64,000 nt of DNA from Rotaria macrura (GCA_900239685.1 OENT01000226.1:8150-72149), one strand, 5' to 3'. Positions 10,796 to 23,344 are shown, counted from the stretch's first letter. The notes: generated from the letters alone by a model not told the origin. Numbers and translations are program-made.

Positions 10796-12391
10796 ATGTC
10801 GATAGAACGAGCAAACGAATATGATCAAGATACGAAAAATAGATTAATGGGGCCCGAAGACGATGCTCATCGTCATCGACATACGAATGTGCAGTATGGA
10901 CAGCCGTATTTTGCAGTGTTCTTGGCAGGATTTTCTTCATTAGGTGGGTGGTTTTTTGGATACGATCAAGGTGTCACCGGTGGTATTGTTGTCATGAGCT
11001 CATTTAAAAAGGACTTTTGTGTTGGCCTATATGCCAATGAAAGTGTCTGCGATCTTCCAGTAGGTGCGTTACCAACCGACTACAGGCGATTCTTGCTACT
11101 TTATACGCTCTTGTATAATATCGGATGTTTTATTGGTGCTGCGTTCGTATCTTCTTATATAGCGGAAAGATTTGGCCGTCGAGCCATCATTTTCACAGCA
11201 TCCATCCTATTTTTTGTCGGTACTTCAATAGTTATTTTTCTCCCGGGTGGTTCAAAAAAGTTGATGATTTTAATACTTATTGGGCGGATTGTTGAGGGAA
11301 CAGGTGTTGGCTGTTCTTCATTCGCATGTCCATTGTATGCTTCAGAAATAGCTCCGACAAAGCTACGTGGAATGCTTTCTGGTTTCATGCAAATGACCGT
11401 GGTAACAGGTTTGTTTCTTGCCAATGTGGTCAACTTCTTTTTACGAAATCACAAATGGGGCTGGAGATTATCGAATGGTATTATTTTAATTGCCCCAGTC
11501 ATGATTATGATCGGTATATTTTTATGTCCTGAAACTCCACGATGGTTGTTCCAGAAAAAAGGTCGAGAGGCCGCCGAGAATAGTTTAAAACATATCCGTA
11601 GAACATCTGATGTAACTGCTGAGTTAGATGCAATTGCTGATGCCATAAAAGATGAAGGCAATCAAATTAGTATGAAAGAACTGTTCAAAACAAAAAGAAT
11701 GCTTAAAAGACTCGGCATTGGTATGAGCATGCATATTTTAAACCAGGGAACGGGTATTAATCCTATATTTACGTTTGGTGGTATTATTTACGAGAGTATT
11801 CTTGGAAAGGGTATCATATCATTATTGATTTTGTCTGGCGTAAATTTACTAAGCACAATACCAGCCTTGTTCTTAATTGATAGATTAGGTCGTCGAAAAC
11901 TTCTCATATTTTTCGGCTTAGGTATGGTAGTTGGTCATCTTGCAGCAGCAACAGTTTTTGCTACAGGTTGCAGTGTGATGAAAACGGTTATCAACGATAC
12001 TGTGGCGAAGGAAAATATTGTGCATTGTAAAGCAAGTTCTGGCATTCTAATGCTTGTCTTTACGGTTATTTTCGTAGCTTTTTATGCACTTTCGTGGGGA
12101 GCAGTCGTCTGGGTTTATGTAGTCGAGATATTCCCTCTTAACGTTCGTGCCAGGGCGATGTCAATAACGACAGGTAGCAACTGGTTAATGGGTACGATCA
12201 TGTCATACATATTGGAGTTAATCTCTCCATTAGGAATTCATGGAGTATTTTATCTCTTCAGTGGTCTATGCTTATCAGCTGTAGTATTCGTCTATCTGTT
12301 TTGTCCAGAAACAAAAGGAGTATTACTGGAAGACATTGAAGGAGAGTTCGATAGTTTTCAGCTGAGGAATAGAAGAGGAATAAAATATTAA
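10796..12391 (+). CDS. MFS sugar porter (hexose transporter-like), single exon
   Basis: A 531-residue intact ORF from ATG at 10796. It has the sugar porter signature set: GYDQGVTGG in helix 1, ERFGRR after helix 2, the GRIVEGTGVG helix, PETPRWL before the central loop, NQGTGIN in helix 7, DRLGRRK in the second-half loop, and PETKG near the end. About 12 hydrophobic segments are visible. N- and C-termini are short and probably cytoplasmic. It likely imports a monosaccharide across the plasma membrane. GYDQGVTGG resembles fungal and plant H+/hexose symporters more than animal GLUTs. NQGTGIN is slightly unusual against the common QQxTGxN. It has no introns, unlike the spliced genes here, so horizontal origin is possible but not shown. 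Substrate cannot be read from the sequence. Confidence 0.85.
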   Translation: MSIERANEYDQDTKNRLMGPEDDAHRHRHTNVQYGQPYFAVFLAGFSSLGGWFFGYDQGVTGGIVVMSSFKKDFCVGLYANESVCDLPVGALPTDYRRFLLLYTLLYNIGCFIGAAFVSSYIAERFGRRAIIFTASILFFVGTSIVIFLPGGSKKLMILILIGRIVEGTGVGCSSFACPLYASEIAPTKLRGMLSGFMQMTVVTGLFLANVVNFFLRNHKWGWRLSNGIILIAPVMIMIGIFLCPETPRWLFQKKGREAAENSLKHIRRTSDVTAELDAIADAIKDEGNQISMKELFKTKRMLKRLGIGMSMHILNQGTGINPIFTFGGIIYESILGKGIISLLILSGVNLLSTIPALFLIDRLGRRKLLIFFGLGMVVGHLAAATVFATGCSVMKTVINDTVAKENIVHCKASSGILMLVFTVIFVAFYALSWGAVVWVYVVEIFPLNVRARAMSITTGSNWLMGTIMSYILELISPLGIHGVFYLFSGLCLSAVVFVYLFCPETKGVLLEDIEGEFDSFQLRNRRGIKY

Positions 12392-14898
12392 AAAAGTAAA
12401 GTTACCAGAAGAGAAATATGAGTGCTATATTGAGAATAAGTTAAAATGGAACCAGAGTATGTTTCTAATAACTACTTAGCTATTTTATTACGGTTTCTGT
12501 TAAATATAAATTCATAACACTTTTTTATTATTAGAATACATTACTTCATGAATGTATGCAACATATCAAATAGATTCCTTCATCCAATCATAAACTTTTG
12601 AATAATATTATTATTTATTACACGTCATCTACTTGTTCCAGACAGCAAGAAGATCAGAATATGTGTAAAGGAAGTGTTTTTCTTAAAAATCTTTACCACT
12701 GTTTATAAATAATGAAATGGCCATATAGCTGTACTTTTTTTCTGACACACGTGAACTTCACCTAATTGGCGACATATCCGTAATCAAAAGCTCCATTTGT
12801 CTTAAATACTATTAGCGAAATATGAATCTATCTATCAAGACTGATCAACCATTGAATGATAACTTCTCCATTAGCTCGTTCTATTTTGTAACTGGAAGAC
12901 TTCGTATATGCATATTTAGTGTACTTTCGATGAGCTCCAATCGATGCATATTAGTTTAGTTATATAATTTTGATCACCAGTTATTGAGATTCCACGACCA
13001 TTCTTTTTATGAGAAAGCATCACACTAGAGAACAAGCAGCATTACAAGTTAAAGATGGTCGTCGAGAACTAATATGATACTGCCGATTGGAGCTGTTTTC
13101 AATGAGTAGAGATGATGATGGAGTCTTTTGTCTATCTCCATTGGATGGGTATTAGGGGTATATGCAACTAACTACGCTTACAAGCTAATGTGGATTTTCA
13201 TATTCTATGAGCAAATTAGTGAAAAGAAAAACATGAAAATCTAGATATATTTTCATGGCATTTTTACGATTATGAAGTTTTGAAGCATGCTTGTGTTCTA
13301 GGAACAATCAAGTTTCAAAGTTGTACGTATAATTTGACATTTATCAAGCGAAGCATTTTTCTGAAAACGAAATTAATTGTATACCTCGTATGCAGGACAA
13401 AGTATGTCATAAAAAATTTCATGGTGATAAACAAGATTCCTCGAACATCTATGTACGCTTTACTATTTTAATTGTGTATTGAGCTGTTCTATAATGAAAA
13501 TCTTGAAAAGAAGTACAAAGAGTGAAAGTGTTGAATTTCTCAAAATATCTTTGACACTGTTGTATGTGTATGATGCTCAAAAATTTGTTTATTATCTAGT
13601 ATGCAACTGGTATGTTGCTTAAGAATATCGATATATTTACAATTTCAAAAGTTGATCATGAAGACTATTAACGAGTGTGTTGAAAACGTTTTTGTCGAAC
13701 GATGGCTCTACTTCATAAAATGTCCACATACTTCTTAATTACTGATCGATTTTTCCCTACCGTATTATTCTTTGGTTCACTGTGACTTTTACCAAACCTA
13801 TACTCTCGAAACAAAAAATTGCCGATCTGAAGCTAATATACGAAGTACCTAACTGGGTATTCTAGAATTCAGCTGATTTTCCTTTGATTCCTATATCAGT
13901 TCAAATTCTCAACTACTCAACTTGACTTACAAGCACACGCAGAGCAGACGAAAAGTATAATATTTTTGATCTAATCTCATATCCTCTACTTCTAATTTAT
14001 ATTGAGAATACCAAAAACCTCTCCGTTCTTACATTAATAATTCATCAATAGTAATTGTTCCCGTTTTGCCTAGTGAGATTGAGCAACTCACACGATCATC
14101 TTGTTACTTACAGACTTATAGTAAACTTGAATGAAAAATAGATTTTAGGCTGTTACATATGATTAAAAAAGTGACAGAGAGCATTATGGTAAAATTTACA
14201 GAGAAAACTATCTAAAAATGTTAATTTCAGATAACTCTTCTTCGATAATCCCAATCCTTACGGCGTATCTTCGAACATGTCAAATGTATCAAGTTTGAAA
14301 TATATTTTTCTAGGATTGAATAGAGATCGAATACCTATCGAGATCCTGTTTTTGGAAGATCGAGGAGCCATGATAGTATGTACGGAAATAATTACTCTTT
14401 AGGGCACACGAATTTATTTTCTGATGACTCTATCACTGTGAGTACGGCTCATTAGGAAATGCTTGTTTACACACAAGTGATATTAAGATGGATGTAGATG
14501 TTGGTGTGGGTGTGGATGTCAGTATGGGTGAGAGAAAATTGAAAACTAAGACTCACATATAGTTATAAACAAGGGTAGAACGGGAGAAAACGATATCGGC
14601 AAGTGAAGCCGCTTTTTAGTTTTCATTCAATTGGCTTGAAAAGTTGTCTGATGATTCTAAAATCTTCGATTGCACTTTGAAACCTCTGAGTTATCCATCG
14701 CTGACGAAAATTTAGTATGAGCCATATTAATTGGTAAGCATTGTATTCATTTTTGCGAGCATGAAAATTTGACTGACATTCTTATTTTTCAAGCAAAAGA
14801 TGCATGCAATTTAGAGAGAAGCAAGTGAACATCTTAATTGAATATAGTTGAAAGAAGTTAACTTTAAAATGCAAGAAACTCATTTCAAAGTTATACCG
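12392..14898. other. Intergenic, no supported gene
   Basis: AT-rich with short, featureless ORFs only. A GT-rich run (GGTGTGGGTGTGGATG) lies near 14500; similar short GTGTGGATG words recur elsewhere in the window. No RNA gene or transposon end was recognised. Confidence 0.5.
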
Positions 14899-15327
14899 TT
14901 ATTCAGAAAGAAGTAAAACATCTGCAGCAGTAAGTTCCCTCGAATAAACGCGAAATTCATCAAGATAACAATTATAGATCCCACTGATTATCGAAATGGC
15001 ATTACAAAGATTTCCAGCAAAAGGATAGCCGAGTGTCAGAGTACTATTTTTATCAGGACCACTTTAAGCTATCGGGATTGTACTACCGATCAATGTACCA
15101 TTAACATACAATCGAATGCCATGTGATATTGAGTCAGTACTAGCAACGTGAATGTATGTGTTTGGTTGCAGAATGGGACATACTACTTGCTGAACAGTGT
15201 CACTTCAAGCAGCAGCAACCACTTGACGACAACCCTATCATATAGACACACCAACGATGACCATTCAAATTTGAAAAGAGACGCACTAGAGTGCCTCCAC
15301 TTGACGACATTGGCTGCACCTATATAG
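14899..15327 (-). pseudogene. LamG-like (concanavalin-type jellyroll) domain, decayed
   Basis: On the minus strand, after a TATAG acceptor at about 15327, the sequence reads GGTLVRLFSNLNG, WCVYMIGLSSSG, then in another frame VVCPILQPNTYIHVAST, GIRLYVNGTLIGST, LTLGYPFAGN and YLDEFRVYSRELTAADVLLL before a stop at 14899-14901. The order GTLV, WC, WTHVA-like, RLYVNG and DEFRVYSREL is that of LamG/jellyroll domains in secreted or cell-surface proteins. One frame change near the middle and one in-frame stop after STIPIA break the reading, so it is a pseudogene unless an intron hides the change. Upstream exons were not found. Confidence 0.65.
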
Positions 15328-16435
15328 CAAATGAGAATAAGTAGTTGGAAACACTGAGTAAAGCAAAGCCATTCATCTAAAACATTTTCACAAGAGACTG
15401 TGTCTATGGTAGCATTAATAAAAAGAATGGAAATAATTGACTACAATAATTTTTGAATGTCTATAAGAAGAATGTTCTATATGAATTAATTCTCGAGAAA
15501 GGGCTTATTAAAATTGCATGGTTCATTAGTTATAACACATTGCAGGAACAGATCAAATCAAGACTAATTTTTCGACTTTTGCCATCAATGTCTTAAGAAT
15601 CATATCATATCATGGATTTTTCTCGACACTACAATTGTTTCTGTTTGTAGGTGATAGTTCGAAGTTCTTTTACTATAACTTAAACTTCTAGTTTCTATAA
15701 ACAATACTAGTAACATATCTATGCGAGTTTCTTAAGAGGAAGTAGCATGTAGGTTTTTCCATTCTAATACTCTAACTCATAACAACTCAAGTGATTCCAA
15801 CAGCAATAGTTTCAATATGCACACATTCATAGTTGTAAAATCCTTGGTGGGCATCAAAATGAAACCGTATATTAAGCCGTGAACGTTGGGTATTTTTATC
15901 TCAGTAATTCCGTACTTAACCAAAAATTGAGCCATTGAACCTGTTTCCAGTTGCGCGACCTTGTTCATAAATAGAGAGCCTCGAAAGACAATGTGCGGGA
16001 ACATTTTCATCTAACAGATTAGATTTCTTTCGATAACTTCTTTCTGTCCTCTTGATTAGGTGTGGGTGCAGATATGGGTATCGAGGTATGTGTTTCCGTA
16101 CTACCGAGAAGCGGCTCAAATCCAACCCCGATCTATATCTGCATAAGCAGGCACACTCACATACATACGTTCATTCAATAAGACTTTAAAATTGGCCAAA
16201 GAACAATAAAGCACACTTAAATTTCATTCTTATTCTATGTGATGTGACATCACTGATGTCACACTAATTTCGAAATAAAAGACTTTCAATCATCCCACAA
16301 GGAATATCATCTGAGCAATCTTCTGATTTGTTAACTAATATTTATTGAGAGAGGCGAAGCGAAATCAAATATAACATTGTTGTAGAAAATGAATCGAATT
16401 CAATAGTTGTTTGTCGATGAAAGAATCGGTATGCG

Positions 16436-16909
16436 CTATTTATTAGCAATAATTGGTGGGCATGCATCTGTGCTGAACAGAATATCTGGGTAACACAAGC
16501 CATGAATGCCACATCGAGCATCAAAGACACAAGTTGTATTTGCATCTTGGCATGTTGTATTAGCACTACAATATGTCGCAGTAGCACACATCATGGACAA
16601 TGTACAGACACCTCCTCCTTGTAACAAGGACGCACACCAGCAATAATTCCTGGATGAACAGATTCCACTTGCGGATGGATCACATGAACTTGTATTATAC
16701 GTATTGACGCCGTTTATGATGAAAAATACTACAGTTAAGGAAAAGAAAGTCGTTCAAATTGAGAAACGTAGCCTCTATTACTATTTAAAAAACTAACCAA
16801 TACTCAATGAAAGTCTAAAATGTAGAAAGGAACAATTATTTGAAGATAGTAAGAGATCAATCATCCCAAAGAATACTTACATGGCACATAGAAAACGACC
16901 AGCAGACAT
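16436..16909 (-). CDS. Small secreted Cys-rich protein, 3 exons with a 17-nt microexon
   Basis: Exons on the minus strand: 16881-16909, 16798-16814 and 16436-16728, giving 112 residues. Donors are GTAAGT and GTTAGT, acceptors TTTTAG and CTGTAG, and both phases agree. The spliced N-terminus reads MSAGRFLCAILSLSIVFFII, a clear signal peptide that exists only when the microexon is included; this is strong support for the model. The mature part starts near NTYNTSSCDP and holds 12 cysteines (for example YCWCASLL, MMCATATYC, TTCQDANTTC, RCGIHGLCYP). Disulfide-bonded secretion is likely. No named family was recognised; the spacing loosely recalls small EGF- or Dickkopf-like folds, but I would not assign one. 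Confidence 0.7.
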
Positions 16910-19900
16910 TGTTAAAAATTTGAACAGATAATTGTTGTTTTTGTTATCGTCTATTTCAGAATCGAATTTGAGTTAGTGCAAGTATAGCATTTGGTTTCAA
17001 GTATCTTTACCGACAAAGATACAAAAGAGATAAAAACATATATTGGCTTGAATCGCTCCATTTTAGTACATTTTTAGATGAACTGTGGTCTGTGAAAGTA
17101 ACATGAGCATACTCACAACTACTGTGTATTCAAACTTATCAGTCATCGAATTTTTCAAAGAAATAGTGTTGCCGCCCATAAGAATAAAAAATTGCTTAAA
17201 CGAAACTGAAACCAGTCATGAAACACGCTATCACATACTCTATAAGTTCAGCAGAAATTTATGACTTCTAATTTTTACCAGATTCTTTTTCATTTTTCAC
17301 TTATTAACGTTGTCTAGTCATTTAAAATCAACAATATTGTATTAGCAACAATCTGTGATTAATGACATAACACCTTTTACTTTGAGTTAAAGCTGAATAG
17401 TATGGATCAACCTTGAAGGAAAATGAGATACTCCCTATTCATTATCTTGTGTAAAGTCGTCTCTGAATTTCAAGAACAACCATTATTCTCAAGGGAGACT
17501 ATACCCAACAATAGCTTTTTAAAGATAGAATTATTTTGTATAAAGAATCATGACAAACTCTAATTCCTTGTAGAACTGACTTTATCAACAGTTTAATATC
17601 GACAAATGAAACAGAGTATTCGATTGTGTTTACGGCATTACTGACTTCTTTAATTTGACTGATTCGTAAACGCAAACATCGAAAGAGAAAGCTTTTCTAG
17701 TGTTCCTCTGTTGGAACATTTGAAAATAAGATCCATCCCATCGGAAACAAATGCCATGTAGTCTATGTATTCGATATAGTGCAATGGAAGCTGATCTATG
17801 AAATTTTGAATTATCAATGAAATACAGGATAATGTTAATAAATAGAATTATGATTGTAGAATAAGCTATGCCTAAGCGTATCATTTTTATAAACACACGT
17901 GCCTCGGGAAGTTATTACCGGTCACGATGCGATGAACGGGATAACAATCGATCGAACACTGTATATTGTTTCTTTTTATGAATTTCACCGTCAATTTTTT
18001 TAAGACTTAGCAAGTTCAATGTCAGTGAACTGCTTTTTCTTTAGTGATACAACAACGAGTAAACGATGAAGTTAGTAAGAATATGAAACACCTATATTGA
18101 AGGTAAGTGAATTAGCACTAGAAAGTTATCTCCGTATAGAGACGTCTGAATTGTAGGAAAAAAACTGGTCGTTGACATAAGCTGCTCGTCAACGTACCCG
18201 CTTTACCGATATTAACAATAATGCTTGAAAATACAGAACTACTTCCATGAATTCCCCCCCCCCAATAAAGCAGGCGAATTAGCTCGTTTTTTGGCGCTGC
18301 TTTGTATTCGAATTTTTCTGGGCTTATACGGTCGGATAGATGTTTTGCATAGAGCATAGACAGCGATGATAACAGTTATCCAACTTAATGCACTTACTGT
18401 ACAGTGAGACTTCTCAAAGAAGAAATAGTATGAAATTTTGTCTCGAACATATCCGATTCACTAGATGTGAAAAAAATTGCATTTGTTCGCAACCTCATCT
18501 CATTACAAAAATGTTTACCCGAAGTACAATTAACCATGAGAGTGAACGAGAAACTGTTTTTATAGTGTAACAACGGCAAAAAAACAAAAAAATGCTTTTA
18601 AAACATTGTTTCATCACAGATGGAGAGTGAATCGAAACGACTTTTCTAATCAGAACATCGCTTCTCTTTTTCATACTTGCCGGCTGGATTCTGCGCTAAA
18701 AATATGCAGATTCTTTATTACTATTGATGAGTTTTCTTTGAGTCGAAGGAGTTTCTGTGGATGAGAGAAAACTCCTCAGAGATTCAGTAATTACAAAAAC
18801 AAGAGAACACACTTTTTTCCATAGTTGATGATCGAAAGGTATTATATTTGAAGTAATGATCTCAAAATCCATGAACTCGAAGTGGATACATCGACTATAT
18901 TGATTTCAAATTTTAAAATGTTCACAGAGAAATGATCGAGTCAAAAATCACTAAAACAAATTCAGTATGTTGATTGACATTCAATTCCAAAATAAAAGGA
19001 TCTTATTGTGGGTGCAAGTTAGCTCTATTCAATTACATTCACACCCGTCTGCACTAATCTAGATCGATATACACCCACCAATGGCGATCTTGTCTCATTT
19101 TCTTTGGATATTCATTATGGGCCATTTCCGAGAGAACGGGGAAACAAAAACTACTGACATCAACATACGAAAGCTGTCGCCTTCTTTACTTTTTTCTTTC
19201 CATGAATCGCTACGAATCATTTCATCGTACAGTTCTTACTCCATAAAGAGAGCCACATTTTATCTTACAATGAAAACATCTTGAATGGATAACATAATTA
19301 CGCGCTTCAGCAGTTAGATTGTGACAGCAAAGTTGAGTGGTCTATCTAGGCGGTATACAGCATTGTTGTCTCATGGACTTATTGACTATCTAAGTTTCAT
19401 GTATCCTTTTTTGTCAACTAAAAATAATTTTGTAGAAGCAATCACGTGCAGTTCGACTCGATCAACAAATCATTCTGCTGTTATTTTTCACGTTTTTAGT
19501 TTTCTATTAGATTCTCAATTCATTGTGTATTTTATTTTTGGCAATCAACAAACTATTAAATCAATATGTGCAATCGAAAATAGTCAAAATCATAGAAATT
19601 TGTGTTGAATAACTGAGATCTATCAATATCAAAGTCTTGCTTGTTTCAACTGAACATATTTTTCTGAGAAGAGAAATTTGTCAATCAAGACGTGAATGCT
19701 TTTTTTAATCTCCATTGGCGAATCGTTGTTGAGATATTTAATGCGCAAAAATGCTTTTGCCTCTGAGATTACATGTGTCTCCAACTATTAAAAATTAAGA
19801 ATGTACGCATGCTTGTGCTTATAATGAGTCATACCGATGATGACCCCTCAGTATGAAGTATACTTATTTCAAATCTATTATAACATCAACTGTAATTATT

Positions 19901-21545
19901 TGTACAGATTGGTTTTTTCAGTGGTGCTAACTATATTCGACCAAAAGCAGCATATTATAAATATAGTTAAGTATTAAACAGTTGTAATTTAGGGAGGGAA
20001 CTTTATTACTCGCTTCTGAATGAATTCAGTTTTTGTTGTATACGACGGATTGATTTATGCAAGGTTGCGAAGCGAACAAGAATATACTAGAGTGTAGTTG
20101 AAAGTTAAGAATTCATTGGATAGTGCTAAAGAATTCATAAGATCTATGGAGAAAGAAAGAAAAGAAGAAATGTGTTTGATCATGATCATACAAATATAAA
20201 TGAAACTAATTTACACGATCACGCATCAACAATGATAGGAAGGAACGAGTGGTATTAGACAGATGACGCTGCTGAACAATCGCTTAAAATCTCATCAAGC
20301 AGTCTTCATGTTAAACAAGGAACGGCGATAAAATTCTAAAGAGATTTTGCTGAAGAACTGTTCCTGGGAGAAATATGATCAGTGGTTATTTTATTTCCTG
20401 GCGAACGGTACTGCGGCTGAAGCTTTTGGCTGGATATATTTGTACTTGTGGATTGGCATCGGTTGGATGTTGCTCAAGAGAAGTGCACATACAAATACAC
20501 TAGTTCATGGCAGACTTTTCATAGGAATTTCTCGGGATTAGCTATCGGATTATGTTAGAAGAAGGATATTCTGCAGCATCAAAGTGTAAGGACTTGGATG
20601 TTTTAGAGAATACCACGATTATTAACCGACGTTTTGTAAATTGTGTTAGTTTCCCAGTGTAAAACTTTATCCACTATGAATGATAAAACTCTGATCAAGT
20701 ATTGTGAAAGAATTTTTAGCACAAAATAATTTCTTTTTCTACCTTTTCTTAACGTGACATTCCACTGATAGAAGTAGCTTTTTTGTGAAAGGCTTCGATT
20801 TTCGGAAAACTTTGTAACGAGAGATCGAAAAGAGTGTGAATGTGCATTTGAATCGAGCCTATCATCAAAGTGATTATTTTCTATTGAATTAAAAGATATT
20901 CAAGCTTTTACTGCGTAAAATACATTAAGTTTGAGAATATGATGATCAAATACAAGTTAAAAGACATTGATGAAAAAAAAAGAATACGACGGATACAAAA
21001 TCCTTGCAAAAAAGTATTCCTAACATGAATGATATCTATTTTAAAAAAAGATAATAAATATACACCTGTGTTCTAACAAATTCACTGTCACCTTTGCCAT
21101 ATCAAAACATCTGATAGTATTTTTTTATGCCCTTTAGATTGAAGTAAGAATAAAACATTTAATAACACAACGTCAACGTACATGTGCTACTTGATAAAAT
21201 CTTTTTATAATGTACGAGTATATCTTTCTCAAAGGTATGATTTCATATGTAGATAGTGTTCCAAAAATTTAGATGTACTAGCTTGTCGTGATTTTATATC
21301 CATGCAATCATATTCTCATCATGTAATGAAATTTCATAGTTAAAGTAATCGGTATCTATGATGAAAACGTCTTTTTTATGTTGCCACCTTTTGTAGAAAA
21401 AAATCAGCTTCTGAAACACTGACTATTCAGTCATTTTTAGAAGTAACATTCATCATTCATAGAACTGGAGTCGAAAGAAAATAAGTTACGTTAACGCTCA
21501 AATTAAAAGAAAAATTGTTTCGAAACTTGTATTGAACAATCAATT
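16910..21545. other. Intergenic, no supported gene
   Basis: AT-rich. A minus-strand ORF at 17630-17896 begins with a hydrophobic segment (MIRLGIAYSTIIILFINIIL) and could be a membrane-anchor exon, but it has no partner exons or recognisable domain. ORFs at 18388-18570, 19081-19284, 19321-19608 and 20347-20541 show no family features. A C9 run lies near 18255. Confidence 0.45.
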
Positions 21546-22838
21546 ATGTTACAAATGATATTGTCATTATTACTATTATTTATGAATTCATTACTGGTAT
21601 CAAGTTTCAATAACGGCTTAGCATTAACTCCACCCATGGGCTGGTCTACTTGGAATGTTTTTCAATGTAATTATACTGAAGCAGATATCATGGAAATTGC
21701 TGATATACTGGTCTCTAGTGGAATGTCATCAGTCGGATATAAATACTTGAATATTGACGATTGTTGGGAAGCTTCTTCTCGTGATCCATCAAGTGACGTG
21801 TTAAGATACAATGAAACTAAATTTCCACACGGAATATTAGCTTTATCCGATTATATTCATTCCAAAGGTTTATTATTTGGAATTTATTCAAGTTCTGGTG
21901 AATGGACATGTCAAAAATATCCTGGATCGTGGCAACATGAATATCTTGATGCCGCATTGTTTGCTAGTTGGAATATCGATTTTTTAAAATTAGATTGTTG
22001 CTATCAAGATAATATTAAAGATCGAGCTACAGCTTTTATACGTTGGTCACAAGCATTGTTAGCGCAAAATCGATCAATTTTATATAGTTGTGATAGTGAT
22101 GAATTAATATTAAATGAAAATAATTTAGAATTTCCATTTCAATGGGCTCCCGACTATTGCAACATGGCTCGAATAGCATGGGATATTGATGATCGATGGG
22201 AATCAACATTAAGTATTTTGGATCGTGCAACAAATATTTACTATGCTTCTCGATCCGGCTATTGGAATGATCTAGATATGTTAACAGTTGGTCTAGGTCA
22301 GCAAACAATAGAAGAATATATTTCCCAATTCTCATTTTGGGCTATAATGAGTTCACCATTGATAGCAGGAAATGATTTAAGAAGGATGACAAAGGAAGTT
22401 GCAAACATTCTTACGAATAAAGAAGTGATTGCAATCAATCAAGATAAATTCGGTCGATCAGGTAACATGATTCGACGAGGTATAGATGGATCATACGAAG
22501 TTTGGGCAAAACCAATCTACTACAACAATACGTCAGAGTTTATTGATGTGAATAATACAACTCGTTTTAATCCTTTACCTTTTCATGCTGTTGTCCTATT
22601 AAATCGATTGAGTATTCCAGCTAATATAACACTTAAATTCGATGATTTATTCGATCACCACTTATGTCCTCATCCTCCCACTCCTGTCTGGACTGTTTTC
22701 ATTCGAGATCTTTGGTTTCATCAAGATTTAGGAACATTCGTCGAAACCTGGTCAGCTATGAACGTACCAGCACACGGCGTTAGAATGATTACAGTTTTAT
22801 TATGCAATCCCACCCACTCTCTCTACTGTCAAGCATGA
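21546..22838 (+). CDS. Alpha-galactosidase, glycoside hydrolase family 27, single exon
   Basis: 430 residues from ATG at 21546. Residues 1-20 (MLQMILSLLLLFMNSLLVSS) form a signal peptide, so it is secreted or lysosomal. It hydrolyses terminal alpha-galactosides. Family landmarks in order: NGLALTPPMGWSTWNVF, YLNIDDCW, FPHGILAL, FGIYSSSG, IDFLKLDCC with the nucleophile Asp150, AWDIDDRW with Asp213 aligning with the acid/base of human GLA, YWNDLDMLTVG and SFWAIMSSPLIAGNDLR, then a C-terminal beta domain. NDLDM has Leu where most relatives have Pro (NDPDM). Both catalytic Asp residues are present, so it should be active. It has no introns, while the neighbouring acyltransferase has seven. Length suits the family. 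Confidence 0.92.
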   Translation: MLQMILSLLLLFMNSLLVSSFNNGLALTPPMGWSTWNVFQCNYTEADIMEIADILVSSGMSSVGYKYLNIDDCWEASSRDPSSDVLRYNETKFPHGILALSDYIHSKGLLFGIYSSSGEWTCQKYPGSWQHEYLDAALFASWNIDFLKLDCCYQDNIKDRATAFIRWSQALLAQNRSILYSCDSDELILNENNLEFPFQWAPDYCNMARIAWDIDDRWESTLSILDRATNIYYASRSGYWNDLDMLTVGLGQQTIEEYISQFSFWAIMSSPLIAGNDLRRMTKEVANILTNKEVIAINQDKFGRSGNMIRRGIDGSYEVWAKPIYYNNTSEFIDVNNTTRFNPLPFHAVVLLNRLSIPANITLKFDDLFDHHLCPHPPTPVWTVFIRDLWFHQDLGTFVETWSAMNVPAHGVRMITVLLCNPTHSLYCQA

Positions 22839-23344
22839 TATTAGACTTGCACTTTGACGAGAATTTATTAATTTCATGTATTTTATACTATTCAGACACA
22901 AACTCATTTCTATTAGAAAAAAAAGTCATTATCAATTGATATTTCATACTTTAGTTTAAAAAATTTTTGAAAAACTTGTCATTACTTTAAGGATACGAAT
23001 ACGTATCCGTTTTAATTCTCATTCTAATTGAGATGCTTATCTCATTTTCACGCCCTAATAATCTTTGCATATTGAAAAATCGAGTCAACTAAATGTTAAA
23101 ATGATTGAAAATTTTTTTTTGTTCAAAGATACTCCGAAATAAGCTGTAATTCAATTTGCAAATACAATGCATGTATATTAGACCTGACTAGTAAATATTG
23201 AATATGTATATAAGTATATTCTGAAAAAAAAACTAGCAAAGTAAAACGTGACAGTTGTTCTAACAAAACCAACTGTTCTATTCTGTTATAAAAATGTTAT
23301 ATCAAGTTATAATAGCGACGAATCATGTTGTAAAATGTTTGAAA
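22839..23344. other. Intergenic, convergent gene ends
   Basis: About 500 AT-rich bases between the 3' ends of the alpha-galactosidase (+) and the acyltransferase (-). No gene seen. Confidence 0.5.

Noticed and set aside
14490-14530. GGTGTGGGTGTGGATG run as a telomere-like repeat
   Set aside because: Only a few imperfect units, with no array; the words recur singly elsewhere in the window.
17630-17896. Minus-strand ORF with a hydrophobic N-terminus as a membrane protein
   Set aside because: A single hydrophobic segment in AT-rich DNA is weak evidence; no downstream exon was found.
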